The notes beneath the pieces were generated by a model, which did no database searches, was not told where the DNA came from, and saw only the letters and a list, made by a program, of their open reading frames with translations. A stretch of DNA of 45,752 bases from Cellvibrionales bacterium UBA4495 (lineage in GTDB: Bacteria > Pseudomonadota > Gammaproteobacteria > Pseudomonadales > Porticoccaceae): positions 2,835 to 48,586 of the forward strand of contig DGNJ01000029.1 in the NCBI GenBank assembly GCA_002388905.1, read 5' to 3'. This document shows positions 25,266 to 33,389 of this stretch, in pieces. Each line of letters begins with the position of its first letter. Position 1 is the stretch's first letter. The position numbers and the translations under genes were made by a program.

Positions 25266-26297
25266 GTGCGGCGCCTGAATCCCGGGCTCTTGCTCTGGAC
25301 TCTGGCGCTGCTGTTGCCGCTGGCAACGCTCCTGTCGCTGGCAACGGGAACGGTGACCATGACATGGTCAACGCTCTGGCAGGCTCTGGCTGACCTGTTC
25401 GACGATGGCGATCTCAGTAACCAGGCGGCGATGATTATCTTTAATATCCGCCTGCCCAGGAGCCTGCTGGCTCTCTGTGTCGGGGCAATACTGGCAACCA
25501 GCGGTGCCGTCATGCAGGGCCTGTTCCGCAACCCGCTGGCAGACCCTTCCCTGATCGGCGTTTCCAGCGGTGCTTCGGCGGGTGCCAGCCTGGTGATTGT
25601 TTTTGCCGCCAATGGCATGGCCTTTGGCTCGACCCTCGGATTAACCGTGCTCGGCCTGGGGGCGTTTGCCGGTGGATTTGCCGCGACTGTACTGGTCTAC
25701 CGCCTGGCCACCACCAGTTCAGGCACCTCCGTGGCGACCATGCTCCTGGCCGGCATTGCCATAGGTGCGCTGGCCGGGGCCCTGAACAGCCTGCTGAGTT
25801 ATTTTTCCGACAACGATATGTTGCGCCAGATCAGCCTCTGGCAGATGGGCAGCCTGAGTACCGCGAACTGGCCCAAGGCGCTGTTGATCGGTGCGGTGAC
25901 CGTGCCGCTTATGATTCTGTTCCCCCGGGACAGCCGCGTGCTCAATGCCTTTTTACTGGGTGAATCCGAAGCCCGGTACCTGGGAATCGATGTCCAGCGG
26001 GTAAAACGGCGCCTGATTCTGCTCACCGCCTTCGGTGTCGGCATGTCTGTCGCCATTGCCGGGCTGGTGGCCTTTGTGGGACTGGTGGTGCCGCACCTGG
26101 TCCGGTTACTTATTGGTCCCGATCACCGCTGGCTGATCCCGGGGGCGGCCCTGGGGGGTGCCATTCTGTTGCTGGTGGCCGACAATCTGGCGCGAACCCT
26201 GACGTCGCCGGCGGAACTGCCCACGGGCATTCTTACCGCCCTGCTGGGGGCGCCCTTTTTCGTGGCCCTGCTGGTCCAGCAACGACAGAGGTTCTAG
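25266..26297 (+). CDS. btuC: Vitamin B12 ABC transporter permease
   Basis: The 343-residue FecCD-family permease has about ten membrane segments and the hallmark stretches RLPRSLLALCVGAIL, AVMQGLFRNPLADPSLIG and the late GLVVPHLVRLL region. It forms the membrane channel of the B12 importer with BtuD and BtuF. The start is GTG 25266, since GGGGAG lies 7 nt upstream; an alternative GTG at 25230 would add 12 residues. There is an 86-bp gap after cobO, the largest inside the operon, in which short frames occur but nothing convincing. The substrate is inferred from the riboswitch and neighbouring btuD, btuF and cobO; iron-siderophore permeases are the close alternative. Confidence 0.92.
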   Translation: MRRLNPGLLLWTLALLLPLATLLSLATGTVTMTWSTLWQALADLFDDGDLSNQAAMIIFNIRLPRSLLALCVGAILATSGAVMQGLFRNPLADPSLIGVSSGASAGASLVIVFAANGMAFGSTLGLTVLGLGAFAGGFAATVLVYRLATTSSGTSVATMLLAGIAIGALAGALNSLLSYFSDNDMLRQISLWQMGSLSTANWPKALLIGAVTVPLMILFPRDSRVLNAFLLGESEARYLGIDVQRVKRRLILLTAFGVGMSVAIAGLVAFVGLVVPHLVRLLIGPDHRWLIPGAALGGAILLLVADNLARTLTSPAELPTGILTALLGAPFFVALLVQQRQRF

Positions 26298-26300
26298 CCG

Positions 26301-27074
26301 ATGTCCCTGGTCGCCGACGATATTTCCCTGCACCTGGCCGGCTTTGACCTGCTCCGGGATATCGATTTGACGGTTGTTCCCGGCCAGGTCACGGCGGTGG
26401 TGGGGCCAAACGGGGCCGGCAAGACTTCGCTGTTGCGGGTTCTTGCCGGGGACCTGGCAGCCAGCCACGGCAGAGTGCTGTTAAACGGCAACCCCCTTTC
26501 CTCCTGGGATATGGAAGCAAGGGCACGAATGCTCGCGGTCCTGCCCCAGCACGCCCCCCTGGAATTTCCCTTCACCGCCCGGGAAGTCGTTTCCCTGGGC
26601 CGAACGCCCCACCGCACCGGTCGTGTGCGGGACAGCGAAATCGTCACCGAGGCGCTGGAGCTGGCGGATGCCCGTTACCTGGACAAGCGTTTTTACACGC
26701 AGATGTCCGGCGGCGAAAAGCAGCGGGTACAGCTGGCCCGTGTACTGGCGCAAATCTGGGAACCGGTGGACACGGGAGAGCGCATCCTTGTCCTGGATGA
26801 ACCCACGGCGTCCTTTGACCTGTCACACCAGCAATTGACCCTCGCCATTGTCCGCCGTTTTGCCGATAACGGCGTGGGTGTATTGCTGGTGGTTCACGAC
26901 CTCAACCTGGCGGCCCGGTGTGCCGATACCCTGGTCGTTCTCTCCTGCGGGCGCATTGCCGCCCAGGGCAGGCCGGACGATGTCCTGCACGAAGCGCTCA
27001 TCGAGCAGGTCTTCGGGGTGAGCTGTGTCGTTCAGCGGCACCCGGCGGACGGCACTCCCCTGGTGATTACCTGA
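26301..27074 (+). CDS. btuD: Vitamin B12 ABC transporter ATP-binding protein
   Basis: The 257-residue ATPase has Walker A GPNGAGKTS (35-43), Q-loop LPQHAPLEF, signature SGGEKQ (136-141) and Walker B ILVLDE (162-167) with D-loop and switch His (VVHDLN). It powers corrinoid uptake through BtuC. Sequence alone resembles the heme-transporter HmuV type as much as E. coli BtuD, so the B12 assignment rests on the operon. It starts 4 bp after btuC and its stop TGA shares bases with the btuF ATG. Confidence 0.92.
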   Translation: MSLVADDISLHLAGFDLLRDIDLTVVPGQVTAVVGPNGAGKTSLLRVLAGDLAASHGRVLLNGNPLSSWDMEARARMLAVLPQHAPLEFPFTAREVVSLGRTPHRTGRVRDSEIVTEALELADARYLDKRFYTQMSGGEKQRVQLARVLAQIWEPVDTGERILVLDEPTASFDLSHQQLTLAIVRRFADNGVGVLLVVHDLNLAARCADTLVVLSCGRIAAQGRPDDVLHEALIEQVFGVSCVVQRHPADGTPLVIT

Positions 27075-27967
27075 TGCCGGTACGTCTTGTCCTGGCCGGC
27101 CTGTTGTGGCTCGTTTTTGCCGCCGGCAGTTTTGCGGAGATTTGCGCCACTGACGATCTGGGCAACCGGCTGGTGTTGCGCGAGCCCGCCGACCGTATCG
27201 TATCCCTGGCTCCCAATATCACCGAACTGTTGTTCCATATCGGCGCCGGCGAGCAAATCGTCGGCGCCGACGAATACAGCAATTACCCCGAACAGGCCAG
27301 GAAAATCCCCCGGGTCAACAACTACGCAGCCGCCAATTACGAGTTCATCCTTTCCCTGGAACCGGACCTGGTGATCGCCTGGCAGTCCGGCAACGGCGAG
27401 CAGATGGTCCGCCGTATCCGGCAACTGGGGCTTCCCCTGTTTGTGATCGAACCACGCACACTCACTGACATTCCCGATCTTTTCGAGCGCCTGGGTGCGC
27501 TCACCGGTCATGACCGGGAGGGGGCGGCGAAGGCCGCGACCTTCAGGAGACGGCTGGACCGGTTGCGCGCTGAATTTAGCGGCAAAACCCCGGTCAGGGT
27601 GTTTTACCAGATCTGGAACGAACCGCTGATCACTCTCAACGGTGAACATCTGGTGAGCGCGGTTATCGAACTTTGTGGCGGGAAAAATGTATTTGGCGAG
27701 GCGGATCCCCTGGTGCCCTACGTCAATATCGAATCCGTGCTCGGCGCCGACCCCCAGGTCATTATCGCCAGTGGCAGCAGCGACGAAAGCCCCGCCTGGC
27801 TGGATATGTGGCGAAACTGGCCGGGTATCGACGCCGTGCAAAACGGTCATGTCTATTTTATTCCACCCGACCTGATGCAGCGCCATTCGGCACGTATCCT
27901 GGACGGGGCGGAGCGTCTGTGCCGTTATCTCGACCTGGCCAGGTCGGGGCGGGACGATTCCCGCTAA
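27074..27967 (+). CDS. btuF: Periplasmic vitamin B12-binding protein
   Basis: The 297-residue substrate-binding protein has a signal peptide cleaved about residue 21 (SFA before EIC), followed by the BtuF-type fold: DRIVSLAPNITELLFHIGAG, VGADEYSNYP, and the second lobe starting near VRVFYQIWNEP. It captures cobalamin in the periplasm and docks to BtuCD. ATG 27074 overlaps the btuD stop (TGATG), giving translational coupling. It is the last gene of the B12 operon and ends 34 bp before the convergent tpm gene, with no obvious U-tract terminator in between. Confidence 0.93.
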   Translation: MPVRLVLAGLLWLVFAAGSFAEICATDDLGNRLVLREPADRIVSLAPNITELLFHIGAGEQIVGADEYSNYPEQARKIPRVNNYAAANYEFILSLEPDLVIAWQSGNGEQMVRRIRQLGLPLFVIEPRTLTDIPDLFERLGALTGHDREGAAKAATFRRRLDRLRAEFSGKTPVRVFYQIWNEPLITLNGEHLVSAVIELCGGKNVFGEADPLVPYVNIESVLGADPQVIIASGSSDESPAWLDMWRNWPGIDAVQNGHVYFIPPDLMQRHSARILDGAERLCRYLDLARSGRDDSR

Positions 27968-28001
27968 CGGTCCCCGGAATCTGTCTCGGTGCCGCCCGGC
28001 T

Positions 28002-28670
28002 TTATCGTGGCCGCAACAGGTAGGCCGCCTCCACCATATGGGTCAGACCCCGGCTCCGCCAGCGTTCCCCTTCCTGGCCGGGGCCGCCCAACAGGTCCTG
28101 GCGCCCAAGCAGGGTCACCCGGTAGCGATCCGCGTAGAGAAAGTTGACCTCAGTCTCGTGGACGGCAAAGGGCGGCCCCGCCATTTCCCCTTCGGGGTAC
28201 TCCAGGGTCACCAGTAACAGGGGCGTATCGGCCGGGAGTATACCCATCAGGTGCCGGGCGTAGTCGATGCGCATGGCCGGCGGCAGGGCGATCAGGGAGG
28301 CGCGATCATAGACGGCGCCAATATCATGCAGATCGGCGGAGGAAAGTGCGAAGAAATCACCGCAGTACAGGGTGATGCCATCGCCGGCGTAACGCCGGAA
28401 CGCCCCGATCGTATCGATGCGGGGAGCAATTCCGTTTTCGTTAAAAAACGCCGCCACCGCCAGCGGGCTCACCTCCACACCCAGCACCGGATGGCCACGG
28501 TTTCGCAGCCAGAGCATGTCGCGGGTCTTGCCGCACAGGGGCACAAACACCCGGGAGTCCGGGTGTGCCCCGACCCGTGCCCAGAACCGGGTGAGCTGGG
28601 TATTGTACGCCCCCTGGTGAAAGCCGATTTCGTCGCGCTGCCAGCGCTGGTGCCAGAAGTGAGGTTCCAT
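28002..28670 (-). CDS. tpm: Thiopurine S-methyltransferase
   Basis: This 222-residue SAM-dependent methyltransferase matches bacterial Tpm, which methylates thiopurines and, in some bacteria, selenite and tellurite to volatile products. The SAM-binding region is VFVPLCGKTRDMLWL followed by GVEVSPLAV. The N-terminus MEPHFWHQRWQ and segment YDRASLIALPP are characteristic. Cytosolic. It converges with the B12 operon and lies 46 bp downstream of the unrecognised secreted protein on the same strand, so co-transcription with that gene is possible. Methionine and SAM metabolism provides only a loose link to B12. Confidence 0.93.
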   Translation of the reverse strand: MEPHFWHQRWQRDEIGFHQGAYNTQLTRFWARVGAHPDSRVFVPLCGKTRDMLWLRNRGHPVLGVEVSPLAVAAFFNENGIAPRIDTIGAFRRYAGDGITLYCGDFFALSSADLHDIGAVYDRASLIALPPAMRIDYARHLMGILPADTPLLLVTLEYPEGEMAGPPFAVHETEVNFLYADRYRVTLLGRQDLLGGPGQEGERWRSRGLTHMVEAAYLLRPR

Positions 28671-28716
28671 TGGTTATCCCGGCAACGGGCCATACGGGAA
28701 TGGCGGTGTAGCGATA

Positions 28717-29484
28717 TTAATCCAGGACAAGTGTTTCCCGGGCCACGCCCACATTGTCCCGCTCAGCCTGATAGGCGTAGACCACCAGCCGGTATTGCCC
28801 CGGTGCCGGCTTCGTCAGTTGCCCGCTGAAACGGTTGGTCTGGCCGGTAAACTTAAGGGGCGAGTCCGAGATCTTTTCACCGTCCCGGTAGAGCTCTGTC
28901 ACCACCTGGAAGTCAGCGGCATCCCAGAGGCCGCCTTCGGTAATGGGGCAACCGCACATCATGGACACGTCGGCGGCCACCTGGATATGGGTCTCGCCCG
29001 CCTCGACGCTTACCAGGTCCACCAGCAGTCCCGGCATGTGCAAAATAATTCCCGGATCCACCATGTCGCGCCCGGGCACCACCCAGGTAGTGGCCGTGAG
29101 CGACTGGATGCTGTCCGTTTCCGCGAGCGGCCCGGTAACCCGGATCCGCACCCGGGTGGGCTCGTCGATGTCCAGGGCGGCCCGAAAGCCGGCGGCGCCG
29201 GTAACCGGCGATCGTCCCCGGGTCTGTCCTTCCGTCATAAGCGCCGCGGTATCGCCGGTGCCGCCAACAATGTCACCGCTGGCGAGTAGTTCCCCGGTTC
29301 GGGCGTCTTCGATAAGCACATTGAGCCCGCCCACCCCGGAGCCGATAAACTTCGCATCATCGGCGCGCACATGGATGGTCATCGCCGTGGTTTCCGCCAG
29401 TACCGTCGTGTTGGCGCACGACAGTAAAAGCAGCAGGCCGCCGAGCAGGACGCGGGGCCCGGATTTAAGAACATTGAGCTTCAT
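28717..29484 (-). CDS. Secreted protein of unknown function with CxC motif
   Basis: I do not recognise this 255-residue protein. It has a signal peptide (basic start, LLGGLLLLLSC core, likely cleavage after VLA at residue 30; Cys23 gives a poor lipobox as alternative). The mature part is mainly beta-strand-like: about 35-130 resembles an Ig- or carboxypeptidase-regulatory-type fold with Gly/Thr-rich turns, and about 160-255 looks like a second beta domain with CGC (177-179) followed by P and an acidic stretch. The remaining Cys are few, so the CxC may bind a metal or heme-free copper ion. Start ATG 29484 has AAGGAA upstream, with a candidate promoter at 29539-29566. The domain reading is an impression from patterning. 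Confidence 0.75.
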   Translation of the reverse strand: MKLNVLKSGPRVLLGGLLLLLSCANTTVLAETTAMTIHVRADDAKFIGSGVGGLNVLIEDARTGELLASGDIVGGTGDTAALMTEGQTRGRSPVTGAAGFRAALDIDEPTRVRIRVTGPLAETDSIQSLTATTWVVPGRDMVDPGIILHMPGLLVDLVSVEAGETHIQVAADVSMMCGCPITEGGLWDAADFQVVTELYRDGEKISDSPLKFTGQTNRFSGQLTKPAPGQYRLVVYAYQAERDNVGVARETLVLD

Positions 29485-29850
29485 AAGCGGGTTCCTTCAA
29501 TCGTTTTATGGGTATTGGCCAGACCGCCGGCAAGTTGCGGTATACCCAGTCAGCATAGACGATCAAGGAAAAGGTGGCCGCCTCAGCGGAAAATTATTGA
29601 GCAGAATCAGCAAGCGCTGCTGACGAACCATGCTTGACGAGGCCCTGTCCCGGGCGGGCCAGGGTGTGTGCGATGTGGCCGACCAGAAAAACCGGGGCGG
29701 CCCGGTGGTGCAATCCCCCTCGGTAACAGCCGCTCAGGGCTGCCGGTCCATGGAGTAACTGCCGCATTTTGTTCCGGCGGGTTACCGGGAAGTGGTCATC
29801 CGGCTTTTTTTGACCGAGCAGTTTTGGGAGGCGGGAGCGGAGGATACGCC
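29485..29850. other. Intergenic stretch upstream of the secreted CxC protein
   Basis: These 366 bases hold no convincing gene. Visible are a minus-strand promoter candidate (29539-29566), an imperfect palindrome TCAGCA-5-TGCTGA at 29607-29623, and a plus-strand 42-codon frame at 29630-29758 with no ribosome-binding site. The palindrome could be an operator. Confidence 0.55.
29539..29566 (-). promoter_or_regulatory. Candidate sigma70-type promoter for the CxC secreted protein
   Basis: On the minus strand TTGATC (29566-29561) and TATACC (29544-29539) are separated by 16 bp, about 55 bp before the ATG at 29484. Confidence 0.45.
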
Positions 29851-29876
29851 AAAAAGGCCCGGTTTTGCCGGGCCTT
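29851..29876 (-). terminator. Rho-independent terminator of amtB
   Basis: Read on the minus strand, a 9-bp stem AAGGCCCGG/CCGGGCCTT with a 5-nt loop (CAAAA) is followed by TTT, giving a U-run of five T including the stem end. It lies 30 bp past the amtB stop. Confidence 0.88.
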
Positions 29877-29906
29877 CACGGATTGCGGCTAAATACCTCT
29901 TCCGCG

Positions 29907-31217
29907 TTAGAGATCGTAGCCCCGCTCGTCGTGGAAGGTAAGGTCCAGCCCCGCGGTTTCCTGCTCGGCGTCGACGCGCAGGCCCATGATGGCCTCGAGG
30001 ACTTTCAGCAGGACCAGCGTAACCACTGCGGTCCAGGTAAAGGTCGCTATCACGCCGATGGCCTGGACCCCCAGCTGGCTGGCCATGGTCGCGCCTTCGG
30101 CATAACCCTGTCCGCTGAACACCCCCAGCTGGTCGGAGGCAAAGACACCGGCGAGCATGGTGCCCAGGATGCCGCCCACGCCGTGCACCGGAAACACGTC
30201 CAGGGAGTCGTCGATCTGGAATTTCTGCTTCATGGCCTGGGTTGCGTAGTAGCAGATCACGCCCGCCGACAGGCCGATCACCAGGGCGCCGCCGGGTCCC
30301 ACGTAGCCGGAGGCCGGAGTGATTGTGCCCAGGCCCGCCACCATGCCGGTGGCAATACCCAGCACCGAGGGCTTGCCGTGCTTGATCCATTCCATGGCCA
30401 TCCAGGCCAGGGAGCCGGCGGCAGCGGACAGGTGGGTGACCAGCATGGCCATGCCGGCGTCGCCGTTGGCGGCCAGCGCGGAACCGGCATTGAAGCCGAA
30501 CCAGCCGACCCAGAGCATGCCCGCGCCCATGACGGTCATGGTCAGGTTATGGGGCAGAATGGGTTGGTTGGGGAAGCCCCGGCGTTTGCCGATTACCAGC
30601 GCCGCCACGAGTGCCGCGGTGCCGGCGGTGATATGCACCACGGTGCCGCCGGCAAAATCCAGCAGGCCCATGGTGCCGAGCCAGCCGCCGCCCCAGACCC
30701 AGTGTGTAATAGGGACATAGACGAGCAGCAGCCACAGGCAACTGAACACCAGCATGGTGGAAAAGCGAATACGCTCGGCGAAGGCCCCGACAATCAGGGC
30801 CGGGGTGATGATGGCGAAAGTCATCTGGAACATGATGAAGACGCTTTCCGGAATATCCCCGGACATCGAGCTTTCGCCGAGATTGCCCAGAAAAAGCTGG
30901 GAGAATCCGCCGATAAAACCATTGCCCCCGGTGAAGGCCAGGCTGTAGCCACAAATGAACCAGAGCAGGGAGGCGGCACAGGCGATGGCAAAACACTGCA
31001 TCAGAACCGAGAGAATGTTCTTGGAGCGTACCAGGCCGCCGTAGAACAGCGACAGCCCGGGCAGGGTCATGAACAGCACCAGGGCCGTGGCTGTGAGAAT
31101 CCACGCGGTATTGGCGCCATTGATTTCCTGGGCGTGACCCAGGGAGGGGATAACCAGCAGGGCCATGGCCATTGCCAGTAGGTTTCGAACGGTTCTTTTG
31201 GTCATCGGGGCGGTCAT
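29907..31217 (-). CDS. amtB: Ammonium transporter
   Basis: AmtB conducts ammonium/ammonia across the inner membrane. The 436-residue protein has a cleavable signal (to about HAQ, residue 29) and eleven membrane segments. The twin pore histidines appear as TVVHITAG and FPVHGVGG; the Phe gate and AmtB-type start NTAWILTATALVLFMTLPGLS are normal. Start ATG 31217 has AGAGGA 7 nt upstream. Usually glnK precedes amtB in one operon, but here the upstream neighbour is divergent and no P-II gene lies in the window. NtrC-like sites upstream suggest nitrogen control. A terminator lies at 29851-29876. Confidence 0.95.
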   Translation of the reverse strand: MTAPMTKRTVRNLLAMAMALLVIPSLGHAQEINGANTAWILTATALVLFMTLPGLSLFYGGLVRSKNILSVLMQCFAIACAASLLWFICGYSLAFTGGNGFIGGFSQLFLGNLGESSMSGDIPESVFIMFQMTFAIITPALIVGAFAERIRFSTMLVFSCLWLLLVYVPITHWVWGGGWLGTMGLLDFAGGTVVHITAGTAALVAALVIGKRRGFPNQPILPHNLTMTVMGAGMLWVGWFGFNAGSALAANGDAGMAMLVTHLSAAAGSLAWMAMEWIKHGKPSVLGIATGMVAGLGTITPASGYVGPGGALVIGLSAGVICYYATQAMKQKFQIDDSLDVFPVHGVGGILGTMLAGVFASDQLGVFSGQGYAEGATMASQLGVQAIGVIATFTWTAVVTLVLLKVLEAIMGLRVDAEQETAGLDLTFHDERGYDL

Positions 31218-31241
31218 TTGAAAGTCCTCTTCAGGGCCTGT

Positions 31242-31299
31242 TGCACCACTGGGGTGCTTAATCGCTTTCTCAAAAGCAGTGAAGCACCAAAGTAGATCA
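31242..31299. promoter_or_regulatory. Two NtrC-like sites and nested inverted repeats in the amtB upstream region
   Basis: TGCACCACTGGGGTGCT at 31242-31258 matches the enteric NtrC consensus (TGCACCA-N3-TGGTGCA) at 12 of 14 specified bases. A weaker site at 31283-31299 matches 10 of 14; centres are 41 bp apart. Between them GGTGCTT (31253-31259) and AAGCACC (31282-31288) form an inverted repeat with an inner GCTTT/AAAGC pair. No clean sigma54 promoter (GG-N10-GC) was found on either strand nearby. Site function is inferred. Confidence 0.5.
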
Positions 31300-31309
31300 T
31301 TTTTGATCT
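31294..31309. repeat. Short palindrome AGATCA-TTTT-TGATCT
   Basis: Six-bp arms around four T lie next to the second NtrC-like site in the amtB/DUF4404 divergent region. Could be an additional operator or part of the DUF4404 promoter. Confidence 0.35.
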
Positions 31310-31496
31310 TTTGGGCGCCGTTATACTTTCGGGCACAATTTCAGTGCAACTAGCGTGCCAGTGCGCCCCAAAACCGAGCAAAGCGGGTTTTTATGGCATT
31401 CGGTCGCTGGTGGGGTACAGCTTTACCGTTCCGGGGCGTTATGATCGTTATATTGATAGTGGTTCTCGAACAATACAGTCACAGAGGAGAAATACC

Positions 31497-31781
31497 ATGC
31501 CCGAGGAAGACGCCAACCAGCAAAGCCTGCGCGATCAACTGGCCCGGCTTCACGACGAACTGGAGACGGCCAAACGCCAGGTACCGGAGGACACAGATGC
31601 CCTCGGCCATGTGATGACCGATATCTCGCGGGTGATTTCCGGCGAGGAGCTGCACCCGGATGATTCAGAGAGCCTCAGGGAGCAACTGGAGAGTCACGCC
31701 TCGGACTTCGAGGTCAGACACCCGCGTACCGCGGGCGTCATGCGCGAGGTCATGGCTATCCTGTCCCGCCTTGGCATTTGA
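31497..31781 (+). CDS. DUF4404 family small protein
   Basis: This 94-residue acidic, all-helical protein matches DUF4404 (LRDQLARLHDELE, then DALGHVMTDISRVI and a helix ending VMREVMAILSRLGI), a proteobacterial family with no known function. ATG 31497 follows AGAGGAG by about 7 nt. The long open frame from 31311 extends upstream without support. The stop overlaps the start of the SPOR lipoprotein gene by 11 bp, so they may be made together. Cytosolic. Confidence 0.85.
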   Translation: MPEEDANQQSLRDQLARLHDELETAKRQVPEDTDALGHVMTDISRVISGEELHPDDSESLREQLESHASDFEVRHPRTAGVMREVMAILSRLGI

Positions 31782-32421
31782 TCAAGCGCGGCATGGCAGC
31801 CGCTGGTTCGCAGGGCTGGTGGTGGCCGTGGCAGGCTGTGCCAGTCAGCAAGCGCCGGAGCAAAGTCGAATGGGTTGGGTCTGTGAGGGCGGGCCGGGCC
31901 GTGTTCAGTGGCACTGCGAGCAGCGGCGCTTGGGCAATGGCCCGCTCGCGGCGGAAGGTGATGCAGCCGGTAGCCAACGGGTCCCGGAGTCCGATGACAA
32001 CAACGGCGAGCGGGCGCTCCCCCAATCCCGGCCTGCTGTTGACGAAGGGGCTGATGACGCTCCTGCCTTGACACCTGGACTTCCAGGCGCGGGAAGCGAC
32101 AGTGATCGAGATTTGCCCGGTGTCGGGTCAAGCGCCGCGCCTTCCTCGGGCAGGACCGAAGATCATCGCTATACGATCCAGCTCGGTGCATTCAGCTCGG
32201 CGGATCGCCGGCAACGGTTCGTGGCGCAGAGGCAACTCCAGTCCCTGGCGCTTGACCATCAAAAAGCCGAGAGACAGGGTCGCACCCTGTGGCTGATCAC
32301 CTATGGCGATTTTGCCTCCCGTGAGGCCGCCGAAGAGGCGCACCGGCAACTGGCGGAGGATTATCCCGGGCTGGATGCCTGGATTCGGCGACGGTCTTTC
32401 GCCCGCGCTGACAGTGAGTAG
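31771..32421 (+). CDS. SPOR-domain lipoprotein
   Basis: This 216-residue protein, starting from TTG 31771, has a short lipoprotein signal (RWFAGLVVAVAGC), a long Pro/Asp/Ser/Gly-rich linker (about 40-130) and a C-terminal SPOR domain (about 134-210: YTIQLGAFSS ... LWLITYGDFASREAAEEA). SPOR domains bind denuded glycan at the division septum, so an envelope or cell-division role is likely. The TTG is inside the DUF4404 3' end, with no strong ribosome-binding site, so translation probably depends on coupling. A longer frame back to 31660 lacks a proper signal. It ends 1 bp before the convergent GIDE gene. Confidence 0.75.
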   Translation: MAFDQARHGSRWFAGLVVAVAGCASQQAPEQSRMGWVCEGGPGRVQWHCEQRRLGNGPLAAEGDAAGSQRVPESDDNNGERALPQSRPAVDEGADDAPALTPGLPGAGSDSDRDLPGVGSSAAPSSGRTEDHRYTIQLGAFSSADRRQRFVAQRQLQSLALDHQKAERQGRTLWLITYGDFASREAAEEAHRQLAEDYPGLDAWIRRRSFARADSE

Positions 32422-32422
32422 G

Positions 32423-33376
32423 TCAGCCACCAAACCGGCTGGATAGCAGCCAGGTCGCGAAGGCCCCGGCTACCAGAAAGCCGGCACTGCAGGCGACACT
32501 GAGCATCCGGAATCGGCGGCTCAGTCGCTCCTGGCCGACACTGCCGATCAGGTAGGGAAGACCGGATTTCGGGGCTGAGACACTGTGTTCCACCGCCTTG
32601 CCCGCTTCGGAGCGCAGCTGCTCCCGGGCCTCCTCTTGTGCCGACTGGCGCACCGCCTGCCACTCCGTCTCGTCGAGCCGGTCGTCATGGTTCTGGTCGA
32701 ACTGTTCCTTCAGGCGCGGGAAATCGTTTTTCCAGCGGCGGATAATACGGCCCGCCACCTGGTCGACGGTCAGGGTCCGGCTGCCGGTTCCGTCGCTGGT
32801 GAAGTGGCCCAGCACGTAGACCGGGTCATCCTCCCGAATCAGGTATTCCGTATAGCGGTAGCGCCGGCCCACGCCCAGGACTCCCAGGGCCAGGCCTGCA
32901 CCGGTCTTGCCGGGTGCGCTGCGGGGGTGGCGACTGTCGCCGTACCAGCGCTTTCGGTGCAAGCAGTCGATTTCCGCGCCCGCCGGGTCGATTCGGCAGG
33001 TGCCCGATCCGTCGTCCATAAAAAAGGGTGAGGTGCTGGTCCCGCTCTCGACCCGGACCCAGGATGAGGATTTGCGGGTGCGCCGATATCGCTCGATGGT
33101 ATAGCGCCACCACAGGCAGGGTCGGCCGGACAGGGGCGCGATGGCGGGCCGCCCCCCGCTCCGAGCGAGGCCGGTGAGTTCCACATAGCCCTGACTGGCC
33201 GAGCGGATGCGGGAGGTGGGCATGTCCTCGATCAGGCGTGCCCGCTGGAAGCTGCCCCTGGCCTTGAGCAGGCAGAACGCGCTGGCCGCCAGGGTGAAGC
33301 CGGCCGCGAGATAGAATTTTGCGCCGGGCATGGCGGCAACACATTCCCGGCAAAAAAAGTCAGTCATGATCGCCAT
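32423..33376 (-). CDS. GIDE-domain membrane protein (partner of LemA)
   Basis: The 317-residue protein matches the bacterial GIDE (E3-ligase-like, RING-less) family: an N-terminal TM (about 20-38), GIDE-domain features such as LSGRPCLWWRYTIERYR and a central beta region, a hydrophobic region and a C-terminal TM (about 294-312). A canonical EF-hand-like loop with D-x-N-x-D-x-x-L-D-x-x-E spacing (about residues 229-240) lies before the C-terminal part. Bacterial members have no RING and are commonly next to lemA, as here (13-bp gap). Envelope integrity or signalling role is unproven. Start could be ATG 33376 or 33367. Confidence 0.8.
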   Translation of the reverse strand: MAIMTDFFCRECVAAMPGAKFYLAAGFTLAASAFCLLKARGSFQRARLIEDMPTSRIRSASQGYVELTGLARSGGRPAIAPLSGRPCLWWRYTIERYRRTRKSSSWVRVESGTSTSPFFMDDGSGTCRIDPAGAEIDCLHRKRWYGDSRHPRSAPGKTGAGLALGVLGVGRRYRYTEYLIREDDPVYVLGHFTSDGTGSRTLTVDQVAGRIIRRWKNDFPRLKEQFDQNHDDRLDETEWQAVRQSAQEEAREQLRSEAGKAVEHSVSAPKSGLPYLIGSVGQERLSRRFRMLSVACSAGFLVAGAFATWLLSSRFGG

Positions 33377-33389
33377 TTCCAGAGGAACG

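Noticed and set aside
29630..29758. 42-codon plus-strand ORF upstream of the amtB terminator
   Set aside because: No ribosome-binding site, no hydrophobic or domain pattern, and no support from context.
29865..31181. 438-codon plus-strand open frame
   Set aside because: Antisense shadow of amtB with His/Gly/Gln-rich low-complexity translation.
31265..31290. Possible sigma54 promoter for amtB on the minus strand (TTTGG...TGCTTT)
   Set aside because: The GG to GC distance is 9 nt instead of 10 and the element would overlap the NtrC-like sites.
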